A stretch of 64,000 nucleotides of DNA from Paulownia fortunei (GCA_019321725.1 CM033118.1:10008071-10072070); one strand, 5' to 3'; positions 1 to 12,374 are shown, counted from the first letter of the stretch. Made by a program: numbers and translations. Notes: generated by a model not told the origin, from the sequence alone.

Positions 1-270
1 GTCATAATATGCAGATATGGCTAACAGTATCCGTATAGATTTAAGCATCGCTACTGGTGAGAAAGTTTCCTCATAATCAATTCCTTGCTTCTGAGTATAA
101 CCTTTTGCTACCAATCGTGCCTTATAGGTCGCTACCTCTCTATCTACTCCAAGCTTCTGCTTGTAGACCCATTTGCAGCCAATGGGAATAATTCCCTGTG
201 TTGGGTCCACCAAAATCCATACCTTGTTAGAGTACATAGAGTCCATTTCAGACTGCATAGCTTCTTGCCA
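1..270 (-). pseudogene. pol: Copia-1 reverse transcriptase, N-terminal part
   Basis: The minus-strand translation gives the usual start of a copia RT domain: a segment like [10 protein letters not shown], then a [23 protein letters not shown] segment near base 100, then [13 protein letters not shown] at the window edge. It sits one frame away from the integrase frame, so there is a frameshift at about 250-290. The catalytic YVDD box would lie outside the window. The family assignment is firm; only the N-terminal part can be seen. Confidence 0.85.
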
Positions 271-2596
271 CTTCTTCGAAGGGGAGTCCCTCTTCTTTGT
301 TCTCTAACAACAAGTTGTACCTCTTAGGTACCCTTGAGACCCTTTTGGATCTTCGAAGAGATTGTGCATTAGAGGGTCTAGCATCAGCTGGTGTACTATT
401 TACTGCGTCAGTTGGGGTGTTATGTGGTTTTTGAACCTCTTCAAGTTCTACGACCTTGCCACTTCCATCTAAAAGAAATTCTTCTTCAAGGAAGGTAGCA
501 TTCCTCGAAACAAACACCCTTTGTTCCGTAGCATCATAGAAATAGTATCCAATAGACTCCTTTGGATACCCCACAAACTTGCATAAGCTGGATCTCATAT
601 CCAACTTATCTCCCACTAGTTGCTTCACATAAGCAGCACACCCGCATACCCTAAAGTATTTATAGGAAGGTGTCTTTCCATACCACATCTCATATGGTGT
701 TTTGGGCATGGCTTTGGATGGCACCCTATTTAATAGGTATGCTACCGTTTCTAAGACATAGCCCCAGAATGAAAAAGGTAATGAAGTGAAGCTCATTATA
801 GATCGAACCATGTCCAACAAGGTTCGATTCTTGCATTCCGCAACTCCATTGAGTTGGAGAGTAGCAGAAGAAGTCCATTGTGAGAGAATCCCATTCTCTT
901 TTAGATAATTTAAAAATTATGTGCTTAAGTATTCACCTCCTCGATCAGATCGAAAAGTTTTTATACTTATTCCAGTTTGTTTCTCTACTTCAGTTCTGAA
1001 TTCTTTGAACTTTTCAAATACTTCAGACTTGTACCTTAAAAGGTACACAAAACCATACCTAGAGAAGTCATCGGTAAAGGTTAAAAAATAGTTATAGTTC
1101 TCACGGGCACTAACATTTAGTGGGCCGCATACATCTGTATGAATCAAATCCAATAGATGCTTGGCTCACTCTACTTGTCCAACAAATGGAGATTTGGTCA
1201 TCTTTCCTTTAAGGCAGAATTCACAAGTTGGTAGTTCTTGCTCTTTCGTTAGATCAAGCAATTGTGCCAATTTGTTAATCATTTTCTCAGAAATATGTCC
1301 TAATCTTGCGTGCCACAGGCTCATTGAACTATGATTATCTAATTTTCTCTTATTTTGTTGAATTGTAAAAATGGGGTTATGGGGAGTAATAGTATATAAA
1401 AAATTCATCAAAGTACCAGAATATATAAAATCAGAACGTTTGAAAATGGAACAATTTCTATTCTCAATGGTAAATCTAAAACCTTCTCTATCCAAAACTG
1501 GAATAGAGATAATGTTCTTAATAATATCCGAAATAAAAAGACAATTATTTCAAACTATTACATAACCATTCTCTAAAGGCAGATTAACAGTCCCTATAGC
1601 TAATGCAGCAACTCTTGCTCTATTTCCCATCCTAAGGACCGTCTCTCCTCCATCCAGTTTCCTACTTCTTGCCATTATCTGCAAATCATTGCAAATACAA
1701 ATATGTGAGCCACAACCGGTATCTAATACCCAAGAAGTATTGTTAACCGACAAGTTAACTTCAACAAAATATATACCTGAACTCTTCAGGCTTGCAAGAT
1801 ACTCATTGCAATTCCTCTTCCAGTGCCCTGGTTTGTAGCAGTAATGACACTTGTCATTGGCTTGAGAAGAAACCTTTTTGACACCGCCCTTAGCTTTTAG
1901 CTTGTTGGGTTTAGAGGAACCCTTTCCTTTCTTCTTTCTTTTCTTGGGCTTTTTAGCCTTTGATCTGGAAGAAGATCCAACAAACAGAGTCGGCTTGTCC
2001 TTTTTCATGGTGGACTCAGCTGTTTTTAACATGTTCACAAGCTGAGCGAGACTAGTCTCCATGTTGTGCATGTTAAAGTTGATAACAAAGGTGTCAAATG
2101 ATGGAGGCAGAGACTGCAATAGAAGGTCCATATGGAGTTCATTCTCCATAACGACTCCAAGGGATGCCAGCCTTTCAATAAGGGCTATCATCTTCAATCC
2201 ATGATCATGGACTGAAAAACCCTCAGTCATATGACATTTGAAAAGTTCTTTTGAGATCTAATATCTCATCTATCGAGTTCTTTCACCATATAACTCTTGT
2301 AGGTGAATGAGGATCCCATAAGCAGTATCTTGATCCTCGTTCTGCATCTGCAACTCATTTGACATCGATGCCAGCATGTAGCATCGAGCCTACAGATTGT
2401 CATCAACATGAAGTAAGTAATCTGCATAATCCTCTGAAGTAATATCCTCCAGTGGTACCGAAGGAGGCGCAGTATCGAGGACATATGCCCTCTTCTCCGA
2501 CTGAAGAACTATCTTTAGGTTTCTTAGCCAATCGACAAAGTTAGGTCCAGTTAATTTATTTTGTTCAAAAATTATTGCAAGTGGATTCTTTGCCAT
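248..2596 (-). pseudogene. gag-pol: Copia-1 gag-protease-integrase polyprotein, stop-riddled but frame-conserved
   Basis: The start chosen is the ATG at 2594-2596 (MAKNPLA), the same start seen in Copia-D. Gag ends in one CCHC zinc knuckle (1808-1849). A retropepsin active site DTGCGSH follows (1702-1722). The integrase HHCC zinc region lies at 1166-1400 (WHARLGH, CEFCLKGK). The catalytic core shows D in IHTDVCGP (about 1122-1150), D in FTDDFSR (about 1058-1079) and E in NGVAECKN (about 834-850). The open segments 2390-2632, 1550-2230, 1166-1495, 917-1153 and 248-820 are all in one frame, so the damage is mainly point stops (near 2390, 2260-2280, 1550, 1166 and 917). It cannot make a full product as it stands. 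Confidence 0.92.
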
Positions 2597-4227
2597 TTTA
2601 GTAGAATAATCTACAAAACATGCACGAAGCAAAAAATGAGTAAACTATGGGAAAAATATATTCATTTAATATAAGGTCTTTAATACTAAATGTCTTCTAC
2701 TATTTTTTTCGAATTCCATCACCCCTAATGGAATTTCGGAAAATCAAATTTCCTAGTGAGCTTGAGGTCCAATGGAAATATTTCACACCCCAATTTTATA
2801 AGCCCATGAAATATTTTTATCGATAGTCAACTCTTTGACGATTGTATTACTATACAACCCTCAAGTTTGTTTTACCTCACCTCTTCTCATATACCCCAAT
2901 TTTATGAGCCTATATGGTACTAAGTGTTAAACAATACCCATCAAACATTCGTGTAGATAGAGCATCAAGATGTTCCACGACTCATGGCTAACATAATGAC
3001 GATTCCATCCCACGAGCATCTCAATGCTTGGTAGAGATCACAGCTTTCCAACACAAGACCACCCCACGACTCATGGTCAGTGATTAAGTGCAATAGCGGT
3101 CGTCATGCCTCTATCTTTGATGGTAGGCATAGAATGATAGGTCCTACCTAACTTGTCCATTTTTGTTTGAAATTAAATTTTCAAAAAATTCTTTTACTTA
3201 ATTTTAGTAAATTAAGCGAGGTTTAATTTTATCCAATACCTCATCATAATTTAAATTAGGTTGGTTATTTAATGCTTGATATCATAATATCATTCCACAA
3301 GTATAAAAGCATTAAATAAAATCCTAAGCATGCATCTAATACATACTTAAATAAATGGATGATCATGAACCAGTCCTATGCGGTCCATTTGAGCCAAAAA
3401 TGAACCTAAGGTCAGTCTAAGGGTAATAAAATGGAATAGAACCTATTCTATTACATAATTGTATCCCATACAAATATGGGCCTTCTTTTTTATTCTCCTT
3501 CGTCTTTCAAAGAAAAAGAAAAACCTTACCATCTACTCTACTCTTTACAGAAAATAAAATAACTTACATAAATGAAATAAGAGGCTCGCAGGCTCGATTT
3601 TAAAACCCAAAAATATTAAATAAAACCAATCACATTGGTCCAATGGCTCATGATCATCCCATACATACTCATAATTAACATCATATGTAATTATCAAAAC
3701 ATGTAAATTTACCAAATTATTAAATGCAATTTTTCTTTCAACTTGGTATAATTTTTAATTGCTTGAAAAATAATTTTTCTTTGAAAAACAACTTTTTAGA
3801 AATAATTAAAATTAACATTTAATTTTAATATTCCAGAAAAAAAAATAGACCCGAAACGACACGATGAGCAGCACCACTGCTGCCCATCGGGCGGGAGCCA
3901 GTTGCCGCGCGCGCAGCCGGGCGCCCAGCGCTGCTGTTGGGTGACGGGTGCTGGCGCCCAGCGCCGGGTGTTTGACACCCGACGCCCGTGTCATTAATTT
4001 TTTTTTTCATATTTAAATAATTTAAATAAGCAATTAAAATTATTCCAATTAAAAATTTCTAAAAATATGCAAAATCAAATTTTACATAATTAACATGAAT
4101 TTAAACAATTTAAAAATATGTATTCATAAATCCAAAATTCACTAAATAAGCGAAATCATGGCATGAATTTAAATAATTTAAAAACATGTATTCATAAATC
4201 TGAAATTTACTAAATAAGGAAAATCGT
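2597..4227 (-). other. Copia-1 untranslated leader between primer site and gag
   Basis: About 1.6 kb without a supported gene. Blocks of it recur in the leaders of Copia-D (31085-32650) and Copia-C (39923-40822 and 50480-51430). Examples are the variants of CCACGACTCATGG near 2976 and 3063, the region around 3360-3490, and the segment near 3580-3660 containing GAGGCTCGCAGG. The conservation in three copies shows that the long leader belongs to this copia family. Short predicted reading frames inside it are not conserved. Confidence 0.8.
3850..3995. repeat. GC-rich, hairpin-forming block in the Copia-1 leader
   Basis: A sharply GC-rich island in AT-rich sequence, with repeated GGCGCCCAGCGC-type words and a perfect 7-bp stem with a 3-base loop at 3965-3981. 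Three overlapping short reading frames here are composition artefacts. A comparable GC-rich block occupies the same leader position in Copia-C (40364-40541), and a weaker one occurs in Copia-D (about 32340-32450). Confidence 0.75.
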
Positions 4228-4240
4228 GACTCTGATACCA
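4228..4240 (-). other. Copia-1 primer binding site (initiator-Met tRNA type)
   Basis: The minus strand reads TGGTATCAGAGTC one base inside the 5' LTR. This is the usual plant copia site complementary to the 3' end of initiator methionine tRNA (TGGTATCAGAGC), with a late mismatch. It fixes the inner LTR border at 4242. Confidence 0.9.
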
Positions 4241-4241
4241 C

Positions 4242-6191
4242 TGTTGGATTCGCTATAACCGTAGGGTATACACAGCGAAAAATTAAAATTTTTATCAAAC
4301 ACAAATTTAACCCCTTTGATTCGAAAGCGATTTTAACGATCGTGCTTATTCAAGTGAATATATAAATAAATATAAAATTAAATTATACCTTTCGTGCACT
4401 CCGGTTGTTGTAGGGAATGAAGCAATCAATTGCTTATCCTGGACTATCAGAACTCGCATTTAAACAAAATATTTTTGCTCAAATTTTTGAATTGAATTAT
4501 GTAATTTTCATTCCTCATATAGGGTTGAAAATTTTAATCATTTTCCAACTCTTGGAAAGTTTTTCAATTTTGAACTAATTCAAAACTTTATTTTGGAAGG
4601 ATTCCAAATCTTCCAATAACTCTTCTATTTTTCTCTCTCCTATTGTATGTGGACTAATTTGATATTGTCTACATACATTGTTGATATTAATTTGAAATTT
4701 TCAAATAATATCAAGATAGATATATATCATATATATATATATACTATAATTATATTAAATCTTAGTGGCCTATTTTATCCATAAAAGTGGTCACTATATT
4801 TATTTATCTATAAATATATTAATTAAATAAATCATATTTATTTAATTTATTCTGTTCATACTTCAGTGGGCTTCTTAAGTGATCCACATTTATTTTGGGT
4901 TTGGACTCAAAAATCTCCAAATCAATTCAATTGATTTAATCACAATTTAATCAATCCAATTGATTAATTTAATTTACTCCAATTGGGCTTCCTAATCAAA
5001 TTAGGTCCAATTAAATAATCCAATTACTTAATTGAATAATTTAATTTAACCATTAAATTAAATAGAACCCTTAATTAATTAATTGATCAGTATTAATTAA
5101 TTAATTTCCAACCATTGGATAAAATTTAAAATTAGAAATGTTACTTTTCATAAAAATGTGTGACCCTCTTAGGTTCACTACTAAACTAGTAGTGAGTTTG
5201 CAACATTTGCAACTTATGAATAACAATTATTCCAATTAATTAATCTGTTTGGAATCAACTCCTTAATTCCAAAAACCTCACTATCTATGAAAACACCTAG
5301 CAAGTAATCATGGCAAACTAGTCTTAGGTGAAATAGCAAATAAACCTATTTCAATTGTGAGTACCATACACATAAGGTCCTTTCGACAACTAATCTCCTG
5401 ATTGAATCTAAGGCATGGATTATAAGTCGAAACCCTAAATAATTCAATAACTGTGATCCCATTTCAAATTCCAATAATTCTTGATGAATCACAATTCATA
5501 CTGCCTTAGCCAAGGTTTTTGAATCACGAACTATGAAAACACAGAAGATTTCCTTATTTAAAAAAACAAGTGTCGAATTCTATGTTGGCCACTGACAAAC
5601 CTCAATGCACACCAGTGCAACATCCAACATACCCCATTTATGATTGTCAAGTAATCAGAATATCAAAGTGCTGCAGGATACACACAAAGCTACCATCATG
5701 CCTCAAGTCTGAGGACTAGTCATGTACTATCGCAACACAAAAATTCTTATTTCGACGGGCAAAGCCTCCAACTAAGAATTTCTTGTGGGCCATATTCAGT
5801 GTACTTATTCCCTAACAAGCACCCACATACATGCACTTACGTCTCTACACTAATGCTAATGGAATGTGACATTCTCGTCTCACGAGCATGCATTATATGT
5901 ACGAGTCTTACTGAGCTATTTGATGTCCCATCTTAAAAAGCTCTCGACTTGAAATGTATTTAAGACCAAAGCCTTAGAGACATGTTCCATGATCGCCATC
6001 ATATGCGCAACCATGCCCTGTAGCTAAATTTGGTCTAAGGACTTTATCTAATGTGCAGAAATAAAAATGCAAGACATAAGATAAAGAAAATACATTTTTA
6101 TTAATATGATTCCTAATAAGATTGTCTTTACAAAAGCAAAAGAGTATAGTACATCCAATCTAATTGGGGCGTTGGGCATCCTACTCTAACA
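4242..6191 (-). repeat. Copia-1 5' LTR (1950 bp)
   Basis: Plus-strand bounds are TGTTGG at 4242 and CTCTAACA ending at 6191. On the element strand this is TGTTAGAG...CCAACA. The outer end matches the starts of the other copia LTRs (7165, 15014, 54448 and minus-strand ends at 9367 and 27276). It contains AT-rich TTAATTAA-type runs (about 4920-5110) and the block CATGATCGCCATCATATG near 5990 that recurs in all copia LTRs here. Confidence 0.9.
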
Positions 6192-7150
6192 CCTACTAAT
6201 TGGGAATGATGTAGGGATGCTGCAGTTAACTTAGACTTGGTTATCTAATCAGTTCTCCATGAAGGATTTGGGAGAACCATTTTTTATTCTGGGAATAAAG
6301 ATCTATAGAGATATGTCTAGAAGGATGATTAGACTATCCTAATCCACATACATAGATAAAATGCTAAAAAGGTTAAACACTGAAGATTTTTGCTAATGAG
6401 TTGTTGTATTTCTCTCCGAAGGGCTATGTCCCCAAAGACTCCAAAGGAGATGGATAGAATAACTCACATACCTTTTCTTTTTGCCATTAAAAGTATAATG
6501 TATGGTATGCTATTTACGATGCCTGATGTCGCATACGCTTTGAGTGTTATGGGCAGATATCTATCCAATCGAGGTGAGAAACACTGGAAGGCCACAAAGA
6601 TGATCCTCAAGTACTTGAGAAGAACTAAGAATATCTTTCTTGCATACAACTCTAGAGAATTGAAACCAGAAGGTTATACCAATTCTAGTTTTTAGTCTGA
6701 TATAGACAACTCAAAGTCAATGTTCGGATACATATTCACCATAAATGGTGGTGCAGTTAGTTAGAAGAGTTCCAAGCAAGAAATTACCATGGATTTCACC
6801 ACTGAGGCTGAATATATTGCTGCATGCGATACAGCAGAGAAAGTTGTTTGGATAAGGAACTTCATCCAAGAGTTGGGTGCAGTTTCATCTATTGTTGTGC
6901 CTATATTAATATACTATGATAACAACGGAGCTATTTTACAAGCAAAAGAAACAAGATCTCATCAATGATTCAAGCACATAATGGGACAATACCACTTGAT
7001 TAGAGAGATTAGGAGTAGAGTGACGTAATAGTGGAAAGGATTGCCTTGATAGAAAATGTAGTTGACCCACTGACTAAACCCATAAAGCAAAAGGTATTCG
7101 ATAGATACATTCAGAAGATGGGCCTGAGGTACATGGGCAATTAGTGCTGG
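6192..7150 (+). pseudogene. pol: Copia-2 RT end and RNase H remnant
   Basis: Plus-strand translation starts in the segment just after the RT active site (LLIGNDVGML), followed by FSMKDLGEP and the IYRDMSRR region. RNase H follows: a 101-codon open segment at 6390-6695 with MPDVAYALSVMGRYLS and HWKATKMILKYLR, then TEAEYIAACD near 6800-6835 and YYDNNGA near 6915. Several stops interrupt it. The upstream part is missing because Copia-1 sits at the left edge. The assignment is firm and the product is not functional. Confidence 0.9.
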
Positions 7151-7164
7151 GGTAAGTGGGAGAT
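7150..7164 (+). other. Copia-2 polypurine tract
   Basis: A purine-rich stretch ending GTGGGAGAT lies directly before the 3' LTR start TGTTAGAG. The same GGGAGAT/LTR junction is seen at 54441-54448. It primes plus-strand synthesis in intact elements. Confidence 0.75.
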
Positions 7165-9260
7165 TGTTAGAGTAGTGCTCGACACGCTAATTAGATTGGG
7201 CATCTAATATACTATTGTGTGTGTAAAATAATCTTTTTCAAATCATATTAATAAAATAAGCCTTTTCTTTATCTATAATTACTTCTGTTAATTAGATAAA
7301 GTCCCTAAACTAAATTTAGGTATGGAGCATGGTCACGCATTTGATGACAATCATAGAACCTACCTTAATGACTTTGATCTTAAACTAGTTTCTAGTCGAG
7401 GGCTTTTTGAGATAGGACATCGAATGACCCAATAAAATCGCACATATAATGCATGCTCGCATGAGAATGATGCCTCGCTCTATGGACATTGCTAATGATA
7501 ATGCATGTATGTGGGTGCTTGTTAGTGAATAGGTACACAGAAGTCCTTAGCCAAGTAGTACATGATTAGTTCTTAAACTTGAGGCACCATAGTAGCCTTG
7601 TGAACGTCATATTTCATCTTGTTGTATCTTTCAATTACTTGACAATCTCAAAATAAATACATTGGATGTTGCATTAATGAGTAACCAACAAAGGATCTGA
7701 CACTTATTTCGCATAACAAATGAATCTTCTATGTTCCCATAGTTCATGATTCAGATGTCCTTTGCTAAGGCAAGATGAATGCTAGACATTGTTTTCTAAT
7801 GATTCATCATGAGTCATTGCAATTTGAAATGAAATCATACTTATCAAGTTGTTTAGAGTTTTGACTTATAATCCATACCCTAGACACAATCAAGAGATTA
7901 ATTGATGGAAGGACCCTACATGTATGGTACTCGTAATTGAAATAGGTTCACTCGCTATTTCACCTAAGATTAGGCAGTCGTGATACAATTGCTAGATATT
8001 TCTCGTGACTTGTGAGATTTCTGGAATTAAGAAGTTAATTTCAAATGGATTTATTAATTGAATTAATTTATTAGAATAATTAATTCCAAGCGGATTAACT
8101 AATTAAATTAATTAATTAAAATAATTATTATTCACATGTTGCAAATATTGTAAGCACAATGCTATCATAGTTGTGAACTTAAAGGGTCACACATAATTTA
8201 GGATGAAACATTTCTAACTTAGAAATTGATCCAAGGAGTAATATCTAATTAATTATTGGAAATTAATTAATTAAGCTTAAATTAATTCAAGAAGTTGAAT
8301 TAATTATTCAATTAAATAATTATATTTTTTAACTAAACCTAATAAGATTAGGAAACCCGATTGGAGTGTAGTAATTTTGTGATTGGATCAATTAATTGTA
8401 TAGACCATAAATTAATTAAATTGTTAAATTAATTTATTCAATTAATTAATTAAATTATTTAATTGGACCTTATTTAATTAGGTAGGCTAGATGGAATTAA
8501 TTAGTTGAATTTGGGCTTAATTAATTAATTGAATTAATTGTGGGATTTAAATTAGAGTCCAAGTTCAATTCAAAGAGACCTATTAGTAGAGGTCCACTAG
8601 AGTTGTCGGAATAAAGATGGAGATCTAAAAATGGAAGGTTCTTGGAATTATCCAATTGGATTAGATAATAAAGATCTCTTTATATCTTGGGAAGATATCA
8701 AGAGATAGAATTGGAGATTTTTAGGAGATCCTGTGATCAACAAAAATCCTCCAACCAATAAAACAAGACGCCAAAAATATCACGAGATGGACTTTTGGAA
8801 TTTCAGCCACTAGCATAAATATATAAGGGCCGAAAATTTGGAGAGTAAAAAAATTGTTGTTCTTCTCCATCTTTCTTCACCAACATAAAAAAGATTTCAT
8901 CTTAGTTCTTTTATCACAAGTTGATATTAAGAACTAATATTCACCATACACTCTTCAAAATCAAGGTTAGTAAAAGAATCAGAAGTGCTAGGGGAATTCT
9001 AATTCTGTGTTCTTGCTCAAAGTGTAGAATGCTTTTGAGGGAGATGCTTGGACCCTTATGAAGTAGGTTAAAAAAGGAGTTAGCAATTGATTGCTTCAAA
9101 CCCTATAATAGTCGGAGTGAATCGAAGGTTTAAATTAAATTATTTTAGGTTTATGCTTAAAAACCAATTGGAATGCGAAATTGATAAAATCACACCGAAC
9201 CCGAGTTATTGTTATAAAAAAAAATTCCACTGTCACACTTGCGGTTAAGTGAACCCAATA
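7165..9260 (+). repeat. Copia-2 3' LTR (2096 bp)
   Basis: It starts TGTTAGAGTAGTGC after the polypurine tract. The end is placed at GAACCCAATA (9260), aligned with GAACCCAACA at the ends of the LTRs at 34768 and 56503. The next base begins a truncated copia LTR of opposite orientation. AT-rich TTAATTAA-type repeats lie at 8040-8540. No gene lies inside. Confidence 0.85.
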
Positions 9261-9367
9261 ATTGAAGATACTCAAAACATAATTTTTTATTAATTTATTT
9301 TAATAAAACTGTTTTTACAAGAGTATAGAAATGTCTACTAATAGGCATGTTGGGCACTACTCTAACA
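9261..9367 (-). repeat. Copia-3 3' LTR, first ~107 bp only
   Basis: On the minus strand it starts TGTTAGAGTAGTGCC at 9367 and breaks off where the Copia-2 LTR ends. The simplest reading is that Copia-2 inserted into this LTR, with the rest lying beyond the left window edge. Confidence 0.75.
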
Positions 9368-10621
9368 ATCTCCCAATTACTATAGAGCCAATTACCTATT
9401 TACCTATAGCCCATCTTCACAAGATGTCCTTCAAATACTCTTTGTGCTAAGATTTTGGTCGGTGGGTCTGCTACGCTTTCTGCTGAGGCAACTCTCTCCA
9501 CTTTGACGTTGCCTCTACCAATGATCTCTCTAATCAGATGGTATCGCCTCATGTTGTGCTTGGACATTGATAAGATCTTGGATCATTTACTTGTGTAATC
9601 TCCCCATTATTATCATTGTACAAAGGTACTGGATTAACAATAGATTGAATTATGCCTGATGATTGGATGAAGTTCCTCATCCAATCACATGTAACAATGT
9701 ATTCATCTTCTAATGGTGGAATCCAGAGTTTTCTCTTGCTTAGAACTCTTCCAGTTGATCGCTTTACCATTTATGGTGAATACAAATCTAGACATTAACT
9801 TTGAATTGTCTACATAGGACTAGAAACTAGAATCAATAAAGCCTTCTAGTTTTAGTTCTCAATTACTGTAAACCAAGAATAGATCTTTAGCCTTTGTAAG
9901 TATTGAGGATCATCTTTATAGATTTCCAATGCTCTTAGCCTGGATTGGACTGGTATTTGCTCATGATACTTAGAGCATATGCGAGATCAAGGCTAGTACA
10001 TAGCATAACATACATTATTCTTCCAATGGCGGATGCATAAGATATGAGAGTTATCTCTTCTTTTTCCTCAAGAGTTTTCAGAACATAGACTTAGAGAAAG
10101 GGATACCATGACTCATATGGAGAAATCCTCTCTTAGATTTCTCCATGTTGAACCTCTTCAACATCTTATCTATATACATGGATTAGGATAGTCTGATCTT
10201 CCTTTTTGATCTATCTCTATAAAGCATAATAAATGTAACAGCGCTTCCACTAACCTTCATGTACACACATGGTTCATTTGGATTCTTGATGAAACCAAAT
10301 AATTTCATTGCCTCATCAAGTTGAATGTTCCAACTTCAGGAAGCTTATTTGAGTCAATAAATGGATCTCTGAAGCTTGTAAACCTTTTGCTCATTTTCTT
10401 TAGATATGAAGCCCTCTAGTTGCCGCATATAGATCTCTTCCTCAATGTTTTCATTAAGGAAGGCGGTCTTCACATCTATTTACCATATCTCATAGTCAAA
10501 ATATGCTGATATGGCCAGTAAGATTTGAATAGATTTAAGCATCCACTGGTGAGAAGGTTTTCTCATAGTAAATTCCTTGTCTTTGAGTATAACCCTTCAT
10601 AACCAATCCTGCTTTAAAGGT
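9368..10621 (-). pseudogene. pol: Copia-3 RT-RNase H remnant
   Basis: A polypurine tract (minus GGGAGATTG near 9366-9376) is followed on the minus strand by RNase H (open segment 9549-9770 with YNDNNGEI) and RT back to a GYTQRQGIYYEKTFSPV-type segment near 10560-10600. The active-site YVDD region is deleted: the sequence jumps from the end of RT palm to the YRDRSKR segment near 10215-10250. RT is cut at 10621, where an Athila-type LTR begins. Many stops and frameshifts are present. Confidence 0.85.
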
Positions 10622-12350
10622 TGATAAGTTCATAATTTGACATATTTTCAACACTCTTAAAAAGTGCAAATTTAAATATTTTATCTCATAATTGATGGAA
10701 TTGTGTTTTATCTTGTGATATTTGTAGTGTAGGTTCAAGAACTGAAGAAAATTAAGTTGAAAGAGAGGCAATGGGTTAAAGAGTAAGTATTGTACTAAAG
10801 TATTTAGATATGGCAGTGTATTTTTGGTATAACTTTCTCCACAAATGTGACAGCTGATTCAATAATACAGAGAAAGCTAATTCATAGGTTATAATTCTTA
10901 TAAAGACAACAAAAGCCAATTCGTCCTATAAAGAGGTAAAAAATTAGCTGAATAGTATAGATGACAAAGTAGCAAGCCGAATTTCTAAATTGCACTACCA
11001 AAAACTCACACTGTAGTGCCAGTTTTGTAGAAGCATTCTGAAGTTTTGACATCGTAGCACTAAAAACTCATGTTGCAATGCTAATTTTGTAGGGGATGAC
11101 CAAAAGTTTTGCAGTACAGCACCAGAAACTCAGGTTGTAGAGCTAGGTGGTGTAACATAATTGAGTCTCCAACCTTGTTAAGTGACAAGTGGCATCACAA
11201 AGCTCAATTGGCATCTTTTGTTATTGCCCACACTATAGATACATTTTGTTTCATCATCCAACATGTGATACTCCATCACATATGTTATATACACACATTT
11301 ATATCATACTATACATCATACAATTCATCACCCACACACACTCTACACCTAAATTTTCACACACTTTTCCTCTCCATCAAAACATATACTTCTACACCTT
11401 TTCACACACACACACACACACACTCTGTCGACCCACATATCTATTTACCAGGAGTTTGGAATTAAAGGCTAGAAAAAGAGGAAATTTGTTGGGCATTCAA
11501 GAGTTTGAGGAAAAAGTGAAGACTCTTTTGGGGTTATAACTTTATTCTTTAATTTTTTTTTATTTTGTTTAGTTTTAAGGAAATAGTAAGAATCATGATA
11601 TTGGTAAACACTTGGTACTTGCTTAATTTTAGTATGAGCTAAATTTTCTTTAGTCAAGACTGGGAAAGCTATTTTTAGGAAGTTATGAATTAATATCATG
11701 TTTGTGGTATGGATGATGTTTTAATTTGTGATGAACATGCACTGTGTTTTTAATATTTCTTGAGTTTTGGCCAATTTTGAAATGATCTTTGTTGTTATGA
11801 TGGAGACCGAAATGTAGTATTGAACAAGTGCTTATGTAGTGTATGCCATGGACTAGGTTGCTGTAGGGATATAGGAATTAATACACATAGTGGTCATAAA
11901 AGTGATTGCCAAAAGCAAAAAGAAGTCAAAAAGCTCATTACATTATTAGTTAGACAAATATGTTATAGAGATATAACCGTTTACATTCTAGTGATAGATT
12001 TAATATATTTTAGGAAAGAATATCATATTCACTCGGAATTTTTGTTGTCACACAACTAAACATAAATTCTAACCACATACATGTGAGATTCATAATCACA
12101 TAGAATGGTGATCCATGCTCTTTCTCCCTTGATTTTAATCTCCTATTTTTCTTAGTCTTAATTGTTTGTTGTTTTTGCTTATTTATTTGTTTTAGTTTTT
12201 AATCAACCAACTAACTCTTTAATTCGGTCAAATAGAGTCAGATAGTCTAGATTCGGTAGCTGCACACACACTTCTTTGAGACACAACAACATTTCCTACT
12301 TAACACCGTACAGTTACGGTACAATTGTGTTTGCACATCCACACACCTCA
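10622..12350 (+). repeat. Athila-A 5' LTR (1729 bp)
   Basis: It starts TGATAAGTTCATAATTTGAC and ends CACACCTCA just before AGTTTTTGGCACC. The start matches 35241 (its own 3' LTR) and 18463 (solo LTR B). A run of CA dinucleotides at 11403-11423 and TATATACACACATTTATAT near 11285 mark the likely promoter/R area, which is inference. Two overlapping frames across the CA run (11109-11539) are not genes. Confidence 0.88.
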
Positions 12351-12356
12351 AGTTTT

Positions 12357-12374
12357 TGGCACCATTACCTAAGA
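12357..12374 (+). other. Athila-A primer binding site (decayed Asp-tRNA type)
   Basis: TGGCACCATTACCTAAGA lies 6 bases after the LTR. It corresponds to the Asp-tRNA site TGGCGCCGTTGCCGGGGA used by Athila elements, with transition-type changes. Confidence 0.75.

Larger units (their letters stand above)
1..6191 (-). mobile_element. Copia-1: Ty1/copia retrotransposon, 5' part, cut by window edge
   Basis: Read on the minus strand this is a 5' LTR (4242-6191), a primer binding site, a long non-coding leader and a gag-protease-integrase-RT frame that leaves the window at base 1. Integrase before RT is the Ty1/copia order. RNase H and the 3' LTR must lie to the left. The LTR ends at 6191, and base 6193 onward is the RT of another copia element on the opposite strand, so Copia-1 most likely inserted into Copia-2. 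The clade is not assigned; LTR and leader length resemble Angela/TAR-type elements, which is inference from architecture only. Confidence 0.9.

Noticed and set aside
3796..4010. Three overlapping short proteins in the GC-rich block
   Set aside because: High G+C removes stop codons in every frame; there is no conserved start, and the block differs in the related leaders.
4228..4240. tRNA gene fragment
   Set aside because: Only the 13-base complement to the tRNA 3' end is present, at the LTR border, so it is a primer binding site.
11109..11539. His/Thr-rich proteins across the CA repeat
   Set aside because: The frames follow a CA microsatellite in the Athila-A LTR, are in two frames at once and are broken in the other LTR copies.
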